Assembly: GCA_026545765.1 (NCBI GenBank)
Contig: CM048840.1
Location: 50,158,580 to 50,222,579, forward strand
Source: Plantago major
Lineage: Eukaryota > Streptophyta > Magnoliopsida > Lamiales > Plantaginaceae
Direction of reading: 5' to 3'
DNA: 64,000 bases
Part shown: positions 1 through 11,727 of the stretch, in pieces
Layout of the letters: every line of letters begins with the position of its first letter
How positions within the stretch are numbered: the first letter of the stretch is position 1
Notes under the pieces: generated by a model
The model's input: the letters and a program-made list of their open reading frames with translations, nothing else
Told to the model about the DNA's origin: nothing
Database searches by the model: none
Program-made: the position numbers and the translations under genes

Positions 1-397
1 AATACTACATCTTACAAACTATATTTTTATTAGTTTTCCTTAACTCTAGATAAACTGATAGGGTAGGGGCTTAGGAAGTTGCCTAACGGAACAAAGGGAG
101 TATATAAAGTTGTTATTTAGGTATGGTAAGTGTCTACCGAGACGTTATAAATTGAAAAGGGGGAAGTTTAATTTGGGAAGGAAGGTGTGTAAACTTTCTC
201 CGGAGAAAAGAAGTGCCTTTATGCATTGTCCGGCAGCAATCCATAAGTAATATCATCATGTGAATCTATCAATATTGGTTACAATTACTTGAAAATACCT
301 TATAGAAGAATAGAAGTACCAAATTTTACCATCTAGTTCAATTAATTCAAAACAGAAGCTTAGAACTGGAGGTTCGAAGATGATAGAGATCCCTTAC

Positions 398-3300
398 CCA
401 GCAGCAATATTTCTATCGCAGTAACTCCGTAATGGCGGTGGTACTCGAAAATCAGTTCTCTGATATCTAGCAAACAAACAGCAAGAGGAAAGAATTAGTG
501 ACCTATACATCCTATATAGAACTATATAGAATAGGTACAGTCATACATCCCCATAACTAGTACAAAGTGGATAGGAAGTTTTCAAGCATGCAACATAGCA
601 CATGTCACCCAGTCATAGCTTTTAGCCAAGATATGTTTCCTGAAAAGTTTATGTCTCTTTTTCTTCATGTACTTTCTCTAGATTTCAAAGAAAAAAGTGT
701 AACATTATAAATATATGGACTACTCACACGCGTGATTCAGGATCTTTGCGAGGATCATATCCTTTTCTGATATAGAATCTAAGGAATGGTCCATTTGAGA
801 AGTAGTATGTTGCTATGTAAAATAACCTGGAGATTACAAATGAACCAACATTAGAAATTTGATGAGAGCACAATTGACATTAATTTTCCACTGAAACACA
901 ATAAAATTACATAAGGGTTAACAATTGAAACCACCTTCGTAGAGTCTTTTTTTCAAGATTCAGGCCTTGGTCGAGTAAACTTTCAACCAATGAATTCTTG
1001 ACCCATATTGGACGCTCGTCTAACAAATCACACAAGGCCTTCAGCCACTGCCATTCGTTTGAGTTTCTAGGTATCGACTCCTCCCAGTTGACTTTCTTCG
1101 GAACCAGTATGAATGTTAAGTCCAAAAAAACAGGAGATACAGAAAAACAGCAGACACAGTTTTAATATTTGACAGGAAGTAGCCAACAGTTGTTGGCTCA
1201 AGTGGTAAGGGGCTTGAGTTCACTTAGCAAGGTCTCGAGTTTGCTCGGCTGGATTCGCCGCATGTAGCGGATACCAGTGAGAAACCGAGGAAAAAAAAAA
1301 ACATTGTAAGTAAACGTTCTTTATCATAAAAGGATCTATTATAGGAACCAAAAACATAGTTGTATAAGTTAAAACCTATTGAAATAAGAATAATAAGAAA
1401 TAATACAAACTTAATGCTTTGATAATATGTACAAGGAAGGCTCAAAGCCATTCCATTCTCAATACAATGCTTTCACTGAATATAGCATAGTTTGGTGTGG
1501 TGAAATTTAGATGCATGTGAATAAGGTTAACACACAAATTTAAAAATACAACAAATCATAACTGAAAGCAAGTACTTCTGGCTAGATTACTCCCTGTCAG
1601 CCAGTGCAGCAACAAAACAAGTTCGGCTAGATCTCTGCCTTAAAAATTTAACATTGAATAGCCACTTTCTACTGTAAGACGGAAAATTATACAGAAAATA
1701 GAACCAGATTTTTTTTGGTAAATACTTGGAGTAAGATTTTATATTTGTACAAATATATACATGACAGTGTGACACAAGTTCCCATAGATCCAAATATCAT
1801 AAGATTGCATCTGTCTCATCTTAACTCTGCAAAAAACTCTGGTTGATAATAAAACCGAGCAACTATAATAGCTACAGTTCTAATTATATAATAAAATTTA
1901 TCTGCCATTTCAGATTTCAAATGTATATGCTGTTCGGCCTCTCTAATATGTTAGTATACTATAACATTTTTGAGTCAAATAAGTGAACTTAAGGAATCAT
2001 TTGACTGCTACTATTCTAAATTCTAAAACCGACCCAATGTCATACAAAAGCTAGAAAAATCTGGCATTCCGAACCTAATGTTTAATACACTTCCGAATTT
2101 CCTTGAACATAAATGTACCCAAAAAGACACAACAATATGAAGAAAAGAATAAAAGGATATCTCCAGTTGAGAAGTCGAGAAGCTGACATTTCTCTACCTT
2201 CATCTACATACAAAAAATAGGGAGTTTAAAAATGCAAATACTAAGACATGATATGAAGTTACTGGAAAGAGGTAGGTATATTCAGTAGGAAAGAGAACAA
2301 ATTGTAAGATAAAGGAAGTAACGACTACGAACAAAGATAGCACAATGCAATATACGAGTGGGTTAGTAAAATTGTGCGACTGCAAACACATGAAGAACTC
2401 ATTCCTTGTGAAGACATGAATGGTCTTAACAGTGCACATAAGAACATACTCACAGGAAAATGAGCAAGCAGCTTTTTCTTTTTCTTTAACTAGTGGATAG
2501 AAGCAACTTATACTATTAATTAAATAGTTAAACAACACCTGAAAATACTCATCCAAGTATTTCTTAGGTGCACCACGGGTATTGGACTAGTCTGGCCTTT
2601 TACAAACAGTTTAGCAATGCCAAAAGCTTTTCGTGCAGACGGATAAGCAGGTTTAGGCAAGCAACAAACATAACATCAACAGGCATTCGATACGTGTAGT
2701 CAAAGACAGATAATGAAACCTATAAAATTGCTATGTTGTCCAGAAATCAGCTTACCTTACAGCGTTCTAAGAAAACTCCCTCTGAGATTTTCTTTTTTAT
2801 GCTTGCATTTGCTGACTGTTTCAATCTGCAATCACATTATAATTATATTTGGAATGGAAGTGGACTAAGTTGGCAAAAACCCAATAAGCATATAATAGCA
2901 CACCTCAAGTATAATAACATTAAAGCATGCACTCATAACCACCGGGGCACATGATGATCTATCGCACAAAGGGTATGTAATGGACATAGCACGTTATTGC
3001 GCACTAATATAATTGTGAACTTGATTAGACCATAGGAAAGGTGTTATAGTCATAAACCAACCAATGAAGGAATAGCTATCAATTTATCATGGACACGTTC
3101 CATCAGAAACTTAAAGGAATTTCAATAGATTCCCAATAGTAACCTAAAACCATTAATAATGTTTTTAAAAAGGTACGTAAACAAAAATATCATGAGGGAA
3201 TCAAGAGTACCCTGGGGGGATATAGCTAAGTATAATGAGAACTTGAATAGTTTCATACTTTCCAAGCAAGCATGAAGTATCATCCTCTACTCTCTCATAA

Positions 3301-5285
3301 CTTGCCGTGCTTACACAAGTTCTCATATAACTAGTAGTTAATGGTAATTTCCACTATATGTCTTTTTCTGCTCGGAAATCTGTCATTGTTAGTGTCATTA
3401 ATGGTGTTTTGGCCAAGATATACAATTTTATCATCATATAGATTATAAGAAGAAACAAAAAAGAATTTACCCAGAAATTTCACAATCATTCTTAAACTAC
3501 TCAAATCTTGAAGAAGACTTAACGTAACAACATGTCAGACTACAGATCAACTAATTTCTACTTAGGTTACAGAGTAACAAAGCTGAAGCATCTTACACAA
3601 GTTGTTCTGGACGATCCTTATTTGCAAACAGTGGTGGCAGTAAAATCATTAGGTCTTCCTGATCAACATCTATGAGACCACCTTTTTCTACAAAGTGTAC
3701 AAAGAAGCAACTAAGATAAAAGCTGGGGAAACCGTTCAGTCAATAAAAAAGTTATACAAGATTAGTGATCGTATTAGTTATCCAGAAGAAAGGAAAGAGA
3801 GAGGGGGTCATACCAAATTGTGGTTCCACTTCAGCCCAATTTCTTTTCTTTCTTCTATTAGCCTCCGCATGAACCGGAAGAACATGTTGGTAATCCACCA
3901 TTCCTTACATTATAAAGGTGGCATGAAATGAGTACAGAAAGAGATGACTTTCACATATTAGTAAAACCAGTGTAGAAATTTTAAATTGAAATACAATATA
4001 TCAGTCGAACCATTGAAGTAATATGCTTCTGACAGGTGAGCAACAATCTCAGCAGACAGCTGCTGCTCTTGAGGTCCGCTACAAATTGGTGCTTCACGCT
4101 CTGCAGAAGCTGATGTAGATTCAGGTTCAGGTCGAGTGTTTTGTTGTGAAGCCTCTGTGAGTTTACAGGAAACACTCGGCTGAAAATGAGGCAAATCTTC
4201 TCCAGTAACATTATCAGCCACTAGGTTAGAGTCATTGACCTTCATTCCATCCTTAAATTTCTTCTTGGAAATTTTCAAGAGGAAATTATTACATGGCTGG
4301 AGTCTCCCAAATGCCGGGTGTGAATATGGATCTTCGGGACGAAAACGTAACTCCAAGTTGTTGGACGACTCGGTCCGGACCTGTGAACATACACATCTAA
4401 TAAATGACTCATGCCAACAGAAACATCCAAGCACTTTCACCAAAACGTAAGGAAATAAAATAGAAAAGTGCGCTAGGATACAATCCACCACGTAAGTGTT
4501 ATAAGTATAACATATGTAGCATCTCCAGCATGTTGAACAAAACATAAAAGGCCAAGCAGTAATAAAACCACAAACCGAGCGAGCCAACTCAGAAGAACAA
4601 AGAGGTTTTATTTAATTCAGTACACAGGCTCAGTATTATCCAGCTAAAACTCAAGGAATTCATCTCAGTTTCACAACTATGTTTTCGGATTCAGCCCTAT
4701 TTCAACTTACTACAAAATATTTCATATGTACAGTTAACTAAGACCGGGAATACTTACTACAAAACCTATAATAGCTACAGTTCACTACTACCTAGCCTCT
4801 GTTTAGTAGCCAAAATAATTGAGCAGCGAACCGGTAGGTTTAGCTAATGAAGGAGGCAGGCAATTTAATAAGCTAAGCTAGTGAAGTTTTTGTTATTATA
4901 TATGCAAAATTAGCTAGGTTATGAGGTGATTTATGTAAAAAAAAAAAAAAAACACCTGTATTGAAATCAGGCAGCTATGAATTTAAGCTAGCTTATCGTC
5001 GTCGGTTATTAGGTAGATTTTGCAGTGTTACAAAAAAAAATTAGCTAATGAAGGAGGCAGGCAATTTAATAAGCTAAGGTAGTGAGGTTTTTGTTATTAT
5101 ACATGCAAAATAAGTAAGCTAGGTAGGAGTAATGTATGTAGTACCTTGAGAATGGATTGAGTGCCACCTAGGGTTTCAATAGCGCGATTAATGGAGGAAG
5201 GATAGCCAGGGTAATGAACAGCAAAAAGATCTCTGTTGGTGGTGGGAAGAACACCAGAAATCGAACCGTCTTTTACGATTCCCAT
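398..5285 (-). CDS. GTF3C5: TFIIIC subunit 5-like (GTF3C5) gene, 3' part beyond window
   Basis: General transcription factor IIIC subunit 5 is a DNA-binding part of TFIIIC, which recruits RNA polymerase III to tRNA and 5S genes. I rebuilt exons from GT-AG borders and reading frame: 5145-5285 (47 codons from the ATG at 5285, which reads MGIVKDGSISGVL), 4011-4380, 3814-3903, 3612-3687, 2756-2825, about 935-1095, 728-826 and 398-466. The first two meet as a family signature: FAVHYPGYPSSINRAIETLGG, then LELRFRPEDPYSHPAFG. Later exons read GMVDYQHVLPVHA, RKKRNWAEVEP, LPPLFANKDRPE, NWEESIPRN, LLDERPIW, YYFSNGPFLRF, IRKGYDPRKDPESR and RTDFRVPPPLRSYCD. Codon phase agrees across every junction checked except 2756/1095, where an exon is probably unseen. 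The acceptor of the 935-1095 exon is uncertain. The last visible exon ends in phase at a GTAAGG donor, and no following exon was found in 1-397, so the C-terminus lies off the left edge. Exons are recognised from family memory, not a search. Confidence 0.85.
1189..1301 (+). mobile_element. tRNA-derived SINE in GTF3C5 intron
   Basis: A short polymerase III-type retroposon lies antisense to the host gene. An A-box-like tggctcaagtgg is at 1194-1205 and a B-box-like ggtctcgagtttg begins at 1231, about 25 bp later, as in tRNA promoters. The element ends in a run of A at 1290-1300. A related copy occurs at 33879. Flanking target duplications are not clear. Confidence 0.6.
1302..2755. other. Intronic stretch of GTF3C5, no exon recognised
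   Basis: This stretch lies between the exons ending at 1095 and starting at 2756. By family comparison at least one short exon of the gene should lie here, but no conserved reading frame could be recognised. Open frames at 1587-1793 and 2200-2556 on the minus strand show no family motif. Confidence 0.4.
4840..5139. repeat. Direct repeat pair in GTF3C5 intron 1
   Basis: About 95-100 bp beginning tagctaatgaaggaggcagg at 4841 recurs at 5042 with few differences. The spacing is 201 bp, and a poly(A) run and a short unique stretch lie between. The right copy runs almost to the exon 1 donor at 5144, so the 5' end of intron 1 has been duplicated. Confidence 0.75.
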
Positions 5286-5740
5286 CAATTTTGATGCTCA
5301 ACATGTAATTCAAGACAACAACAACAACAACAATGGCAGGAAGGGAAGGGAAGGGAAGATGATTATCGAATTAATTCCCCAACTCAATCTCAGAGGGGAA
5401 CCAAATAACAACTCACTCTGAGTTTCTCTGTGTTTTCGATTTATTCAACTATATAAACAAGTTCTTCGCCTAAGCCCTTTTCTGGCGCCCCGATCTCGAA
5501 TTCGCTCAGTCAGTTCGCCTATGTTTTGAAACCCGGCGGTCTGAACCAGTCCAACTGCGACTCGGAGGCCTGAACGGTCCGAAAACCCCTAAACTCGGGT
5601 TGACTCGGAAAAAATCGAAGTAGTCGGTAAAAAACTGAATCCTAATATGAAACAAGAAGGTAGAATATAGATTGAGATTGGTTTACGAGGTTTTTTTCAT
5701 TCGTATTACATTTGGATTTTACCATTTAAAATTTCAAGCA
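5286..5740. other. Upstream region of GTF3C5, no gene
   Basis: This is the presumed 5' UTR and promoter of the minus-strand gene. It has an (aac)n run near 5310-5333, an aagggaaggg run near 5336-5360, and a minus-strand TATATAG-like motif around 5446-5454, roughly 160 bp before the ATG. The promoter assignment is inference. No coding signal is visible. Confidence 0.35.
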
Positions 5741-6515
5741 AGTGATGTGCTTGCTTTAGGCCCCCAAATATAGGAAGGCCCCAAATTTTTCCAAGTTTGT
5801 TTTACTATATATAGGTAGTATTAATTTTTTCTTCAACTTCACTTCTCTCATTACTGAAAAAAGTTATTGATTGTAACAAAATAATTAAAATGTTGAGAGG
5901 TTTAAGGATTTTGTTTACTATTAATAGTCCTAGTTTGTTACAACACTTAATTGACAACGGTAATTATTTACTTCTATATATAGCTTTTTATCTTCTTAGA
6001 TTTTTACATCAAATCACAATTTTGAAATCATTGTCTACATACACACCGGCTGCTCCACTACTCTACTATTTTTAGTTCACTCAACTAGAGAGGGACAAGA
6101 TTTTGGAATTGTTTCGTAAGGTATTGACTTGGTTGCTATATTTGCTAATTGAGGAAACTCGGGTGTTATTTGCTAGTCTCTAATCCAGGTTCTATTTTTC
6201 CTACTTAACACTCTAGCATTTTGTTGTTTTCCCAATTGTTTTATAGCATACAGAATTTTACTTACCATACCAGTCAGTTGCATCAGTAGAAAGAAGTTTT
6301 TTAAAATTGAAAATTATAAAAAAATATTTAAGGACAAATATGTCCCAGGACCGATTGAATGGATTGGCAACTTTATCAATTGAAAAAATTATTAAATAAG
6401 CTTGAATATAAAAGTTTAATAAATAATTTGGATTCAATAAAAGCAAGAAATTTTCCCAAATAAAGGCCTCAAGTTATAATTTGCTTTAGGCCCCAAAAAA
6501 GCTTGAGCCGGCCCT
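5741..6515 (+). pseudogene. hAT-family (zf-MYM/ZMYM1-like) transposase fossil, 3' end
   Basis: From 6277 the plus strand reads VASVERSFLKLKIIKKYL followed by MSQDRLNGLATLSIEK, which is the C-terminal hAT dimerisation domain of plant zf-MYM/hAT transposases. A stop or frameshift falls near 6393, and in the next frame the domain continues as NKLEYKSLINNLDSIKARNF. After it comes ttgctttaggcccc and a terminal-repeat-like ttgagccggccct (6503-6515). The same ttgctttaggcccc recurs near 5751, but a matching left terminus is not visible. The upstream DDE core is not recognisable, so this is a truncated, dead remnant. The family call rests on the dimerisation motif and the terminal sequence. Confidence 0.7.
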
Positions 6516-8037
6516 ACTCTTTTATAGTCAAATTTCACCCGACATCTTATGCACATTTCCATCTAAATTCAACCTCATTCAATCTAATACTGTGATGTGA
6601 TGGCTATAATTTTTCTTCTCTTCTGACATGACTTTGACATATGAACATTCACTTATGTATGTTTTACAACAGGTCCAACCGTTTTTTCAAGTTTTCAGTG
6701 AAAAAAAAAAAAGGAGATGTTCAGATAGAGGAAGAGGGAAGAAAGACGGTGTACTCAGAAAACTCCCGCGCTAAATTTATTTCGTTTTTGAAAATGAGTC
6801 TTATAATACCACTCTCCTTTTTTTCTCTTTCTTATCATAGCAGAATCTTCCCAATCGAAAAATAAGGTCCGGTAGATTGAAAGGGAGAAGTCTTGGAGTG
6901 TTATTGAGAATTAGCTAGAAGAATATAATGAAAAGGAGTGAAGCTATGGGAATGAGCTTTATTACTTTTGATTTGTTCGTAAAGAAAATTATCGATGTTA
7001 TTAATAAAAAACATCTATGTTTTCAACATTAATATTTTTTCATATCATAACAAAACTTATTTCATTAACAACATAGACAACATAGACGTTTTGATTAATA
7101 ACATGGATGGTTTTATTGATAACATAGATCGTATCTAGATAAATTATCTCTATAGACCGTCTCTTATGTTATTTTGTCTTATACAATGTTTTCACATCGA
7201 AAAGTGTCATTTTCATTCTTAGTCGTTAACTAGGTAAAACCAACCTATTCCCTCTGCTAATTTATTTCTATTCACTTCGTTATGTTTTTTTACCTTAACT
7301 CACTCAGCATTTTGATATTTCTACATGCACTTTTTTCACTTATTTTTTCAGAAATTCTTTTAGCATTTTTTTTTTTGTAAAGACCTGAAACTTCAAGTGA
7401 CATTTTACCGCGTCCTAAAATGAATTAGTTAGAGCGTATGTTTTAGCCTACCAAATTCTCTACAGTCATTGCTTTCTTTAACCACATTTAAAACACATAC
7501 TTCATTACCCATTTTAATTACTAGGAAGTTACAAAAAAGTGAAAATGTCGAAAGGACTAACCTCAAATATGCACACGTTAGCTAATAACCTGTCCATTTT
7601 CACATTCTCATGACTACCCGTCTACCCCATTATACTCCCACCACTCCATTCTCCAAGTTTTGATATCTCTCATTATCTATCAAACTTTGATCGTTCCGAA
7701 CAAGAAGAAGAGCTGAAATCAAGAAACACTAGCAGCTAAGGGACGGAGCATTTAGAAAGGAAAGACGGAGCAAGGGCTAGGATAAGACGTGGACAAGTTT
7801 GTGGGTCGTAATAGAGGAAATTTGCTAGCTATTTAGGAAGGTTTTACCAAGGAAAGTTTCTCTAGTACATATAGTCTAGGATTTGCATCTAGCGTATGAT
7901 TTGCACCATGTTTATATATATGATCTTCTAACAAGTCATGTTTATAGTAAATTTCACTAGTTTCATGTAGCCTATGGTGAATTCGTACATTTCATGCCAT
8001 GTTTATGCTGGTTTCATGGGGAGTTTCAAGAATTTTT
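6516..8037. other. AT-rich intergenic region
   Basis: No gene, RNA or clear mobile element was recognised. The stretch 6990-7140 has several near-repeats of aacatagac/aacatcta. Short open frames here carry no conserved motif. Confidence 0.4.
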
Positions 8038-8617
8038 TGTTAAGTTCAAACAATGAGAAATAATGCAACAATGACCGAAAACAATAATCGAACAAACAAT
8101 GAATCAAGACCAGAAAGCCAGAGACACAAGATTTAACGTGGTTCGGCAATGCCTACGTCCACGGAGATCAACCAACAACCTTTATTGATACTTAGGTTAC
8201 AACCACACGATGCGACAAGAATAATCCCACATAAAAGATAAGAGCAACCTAATATGCTATTCTTCGAAGTATGATCCCTACCTTCCTATCAATCTTATAC
8301 TGATGATATTCTAGTCTGATCTGATCTAAGTAACAAACAAACTCCCTTGACTATATATAAATAACTCAACTACCAAATCCTACTAGAATAAGAAAACTAA
8401 TTACTAATTCTTCTAGTACAAGAAAACTAATTTAGGTAATTTTCTTGTATAAGGAAACCACCTAGAGTTCCTTCTAGAATCAGGAAACTGAATTAGTTAA
8501 ATGCCTAACTAATTCTCCAGCTTTCCATATCCTGGATTTGATCATCACCGTTGAGATTTTCATATTTAATCTAGGTCGTTCAACGGTCAATATCATTATC
8601 AAGCTAACACTCTCACA
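8038..8617 (-). repeat. 3' LTR of the deleted Copia element
   Basis: 580 bp, starting ttgttaag on the plus strand and ending gctaacactctcaca. It matches 9716-10295 with only scattered substitutions. Confidence 0.85.
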
Positions 8618-8632
8618 ATCTCCACCTTTAGC

Positions 8633-9714
8633 TCAATCAATGATCCCATTAACTGATCTCAACGTATCCCTGAAGTTAGGACACAACCCTGAAAGTCTCC
8701 ACTCCACCAAATCCAGACACAATATGAACTTTGGACATGGAAGATCTTTCGTCATGCAATCAGAAGCATTCAAAGAAGTCTGAATCTTCTTCACCCTGAT
8801 CACACCTTTAGATATCTCACCCCTCATGAAAAACAACCTTACATCAATGTTGTTTCCATCACATGTGTCATCATCATCACTACTTGAACCTGGATCATCT
8901 TCCTGTCCTTCAGATATGATAAGCACTGCAACTTGTTCTTTTCCATGTAGCTCCACCTCAGACGCAACTCTATCAACTTTAAATTGGACTTCGGTGCATG
9001 TTACACCTCCTGTAACAGTCTCCACCCGAACATGTGCAGATTTCTTTCTTGGTTTTAGCATTGTCCATGCTCCACCGATGTCCCAAACCATCCTCCAATG
9101 TATCCTTATCCCTCGTGATACCATCCCACGGCTATTGAACACCTCATCTTCAGTGATAGCTCCATCTTCCTCTTCCAGAAGATGTTCTTTCACTTTCGAA
9201 TGTATTCCACCGCTTTCCAGGACACCATACCAACCGGACATCAACCCTAACACCTGGAAAATCATCTTAGGAATCCAACGGACCAGACCACACGCCATTT
9301 CGAGCTCGGACGCGCCCACACTCGCCTGTATACCGGCACTGTGCCTTTTGTTTTCCTGGCGCGTGAACGTCACTCGCCAGCTTCTCGGAGCGTGCTGCAC
9401 ATACGCGCCTGCATCCGTTTTTGCGATTCAGGACTGACTCTTGGTCTGTTTTGTGCGATTCTTGCACCCTTTCGACCCAAATCAACTCCTATTGGATCCC
9501 AAACGCAAGAGAACTCCTTCCCAACTTCCGACGGTCTTCTCTTGACTTCAGTTGAGATTGAATCCACCATAGAACATGGATCTAAACTTTTCACCTTGCA
9601 AATCGTCTCTAGTTTCTCCCATACTCCTTTGCCATGTTTCTCGATCTCAAACCTTGTAGACGTCATTGATGACAATTGCTTCCTTCCTCTTTCTCTTCCC
9701 ACAGACGGCGCCAA
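8633..9714 (-). pseudogene. Copia gag-start/RNase H-tail remnant
   Basis: At the 5' side (around 9650) the minus strand reads MTSTRFEIEK, the usual beginning of Copia gag. At the 3' side, in the 255-codon frame 8633-9400, it reads NIDVRLFFMRGEI, then VIRVKKIQT, and finally KFILCLDLVEW, the C-terminal segment of Copia RNase H. The acidic EGQEDDPGSSSDDDDTCD between them resembles the linker between integrase and reverse transcriptase. Protease, integrase core, reverse transcriptase and most of RNase H are absent. The frames are unusually open for a remnant. The plus-strand frames here are shadows. Confidence 0.7.
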
Positions 9715-9715
9715 T

Positions 9716-10295
9716 TGTTAAGTTCAAACAATGAGGAATAATGCAACAATGACAGAAAACAATAATCGAACAAACAATGAACCAAGACCAGAAAGCCAGA
9801 GACACAAGATTTAACGTGGTTCGGCAATGCCTACGGCCACGGAGATCAACCAACAACCTTTATTGATACTTAGGTTACAACCACACGATGTGACAAGAAT
9901 AATTCCACATAAAAGATAAGAGCAACCTAATATGCTATTCTCCGAAGTATGATCCCTAGCTTCCTATCAATCTTATATTGTTGATATTCTAGTCTGATCT
10001 GATCTAAGTAACAAACAAGCCCCCTTGACTATATATAAATAACTCAACTACCAAATCCTACTAGAATAAGAAAACTAATTACTAATCCTTCTAGTACAAG
10101 AAAACTAATTTAGGTAATTTTCTTGTATAAGGAAACCACCTAGAGTTCCTTCTAGAATCAGGAAACTGAATTAGTTAAATGCCTAACTAATTCTCCAGCT
10201 TTTCATATTCTGGATTTGATCATCACCGTTGAGATTTTCATATTTAATCTAGACCGTTCAACGATCAATATCATTGTTGAGCTAACACTGTAACA
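9716..10295 (-). repeat. 5' LTR of the deleted Copia element
   Basis: 580 bp, ending gctaacactgtaaca on the plus strand, paired with 8038-8617. The primer-binding-like sequence lies immediately to its left. Confidence 0.85.
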
Positions 10296-11045
10296 ATTTT
10301 AAAGTTGGTAAAATTAATGATGCTTAGTTTTGCTAATCACTTTGCCGAATCATAGAGTTTCTTGGTTTATACTTTATATGATGGTTTGTTATTGATTCCT
10401 ACGTACATGTATGATCACCTTTATATCCATGATAATATTTGGCTTTATTTAGAAACATGAGTTGATTTGGTAGAAATTTATGCAGACTATATTTTTATGT
10501 TATAAGGTAATCAAGGATTTAATCATGATCTTATTGTAGCAAGTACTGTTATTACTTATTAGCAATTGGCTATCTTAGTAAATTTGGCATGATGGATTTA
10601 GCACATCTGGTGATTTCCATGTCTATCAGATTGATCATCTCCATGTTTACTAGTTTGATACACTAGTTTGTTATGCATCATACATAGTTATGTGGGGTGT
10701 ACATGTTTAGCTATTTGAGGCCAAATAATGCTAGTTATTGTTGTGCCGTGTCAATGTAAGTGTAAATACATGCTACTTTACATGCACTGTGTATCGTAAT
10801 TGTTGTTGTCTTTGGCTGTACATTTTATATATAGCGTTTTCTGCTAGCTTGTTGGTATATTATTCACATTCACTTAGGGTTCATGCATTGGGAGAGATCA
10901 CTCTAATAAAACGTAAGTCATAGGATTCAAGTTAAAGATCATGTGATTAATTAACGGGCTCGTAGTGTATACCTTAGCACCACGTCGTCCAAGTCAAGTA
11001 TTCAAGTTATTCATGTTATTCACGGCTGGAAGGGGTACTTGTACT
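10296..11045. other. Intergenic region between two retroelements
   Basis: Unique AT-rich DNA that was continuous with the sequence left of 8038 before the Copia insertion, and with that right of 17561 before the large LTR element. No gene signal was recognised. Confidence 0.4.
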
Positions 11046-11257
11046 TGTTGGGTGAATTTCATATAACTACGGGTGGGTAGTGTATCGAAGATGGATATCT
11101 GGAACACAACACAAAGAACAAAACAATATTTATACTGCTGAGCGAAGGCTGGGCCTATTTCCTTAAGACTTTATTTGTCCCGCTCTGGTGCTCACGGTTT
11201 ACGTAACAAATAGTCTCCCAAGAAAGAATAGCATTGATGAATTAGAATTCTAGCAAT

Positions 11258-11727
11258 TGTTGGAATTTTTAATTAAAGTGTGTTTAGTGTCTTTAATTAC
11301 TCAATTCAGATTGAAGATGAATGAGAAATTAATGCACAAATAGACCGCTTGTAATTATTAATACGAAAGTATTCGCAATGAAGTTGCGTGAAATTCCGAC
11401 AATATAAATGTAATTATATAGATAAAAAGGTGTGGAAGAAGAGGTTTGAACTAGGTAACTCATGGAACACCTCAAAAGGTTGTGGAATGAAATGTTGTAA
11501 TTGTTCCGAAAATTGTAACTATTGGGTGTAGAACCAGAGACATGTTGGTTGCCAAGGGTTGTGCCCATCCAGTTGAGCTATGGACTATTTCATGAATAGT
11601 CATGAACGAAAATGGTACATATCTGTTCGGCCGCAGACAATTATTGACGAACAATTGCGTCCCTTCCTCCGATTCTTTGGACATCTATATATAGGTCTCC
11701 CCTACTTCATTTTAAAAACACACAAGT
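11258..11727 (+). repeat. Inverted, diverged LTR fragment
   Basis: Starts tgttggaatttttaatta and is the reverse complement of the 3' half of the neighbouring LTR with clear divergence. It stops abruptly where the full LTR at 11728 begins. Confidence 0.75.

Larger units (their letters stand above)
8038..10295 (-). mobile_element. Internally deleted Copia LTR retrotransposon, young
   Basis: The two LTRs (8038-8617 and 9716-10295) are both 580 bp and nearly identical, bounded by tgtta/taaca termini. On the minus strand the right LTR is the 5' LTR. Two bases inside it a primer-binding-like TGGCGCCGTC reads (minus strand of about 9693-9712), and a purine-rich AAAGGTGGAGAT lies just before the left LTR, as expected for a polypurine tract. 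Flanks are ttttt and atttt, a target duplication with one mismatch. The 1.1-kb internal part keeps only a gag start and an RNase H tail, so the element depends on a relative for movement. LTR similarity implies recent insertion. Confidence 0.85.

Noticed and set aside
1..397. Possible next GTF3C5 exon
   Set aside because: No match to the expected conserved C-terminal sequence in any minus frame, so the gene is treated as running off the window.
3958..4587. 209-codon minus-strand frame taken as one gene
   Set aside because: Only the part 4011-4380 matches TFIIIC subunit 5; both ends are intron read-through.
8826..9721. Plus-strand frames of 203 and 126 codons
   Set aside because: They lie antisense to the Copia gag/RNase H remnant, which has recognisable motifs on the other strand.
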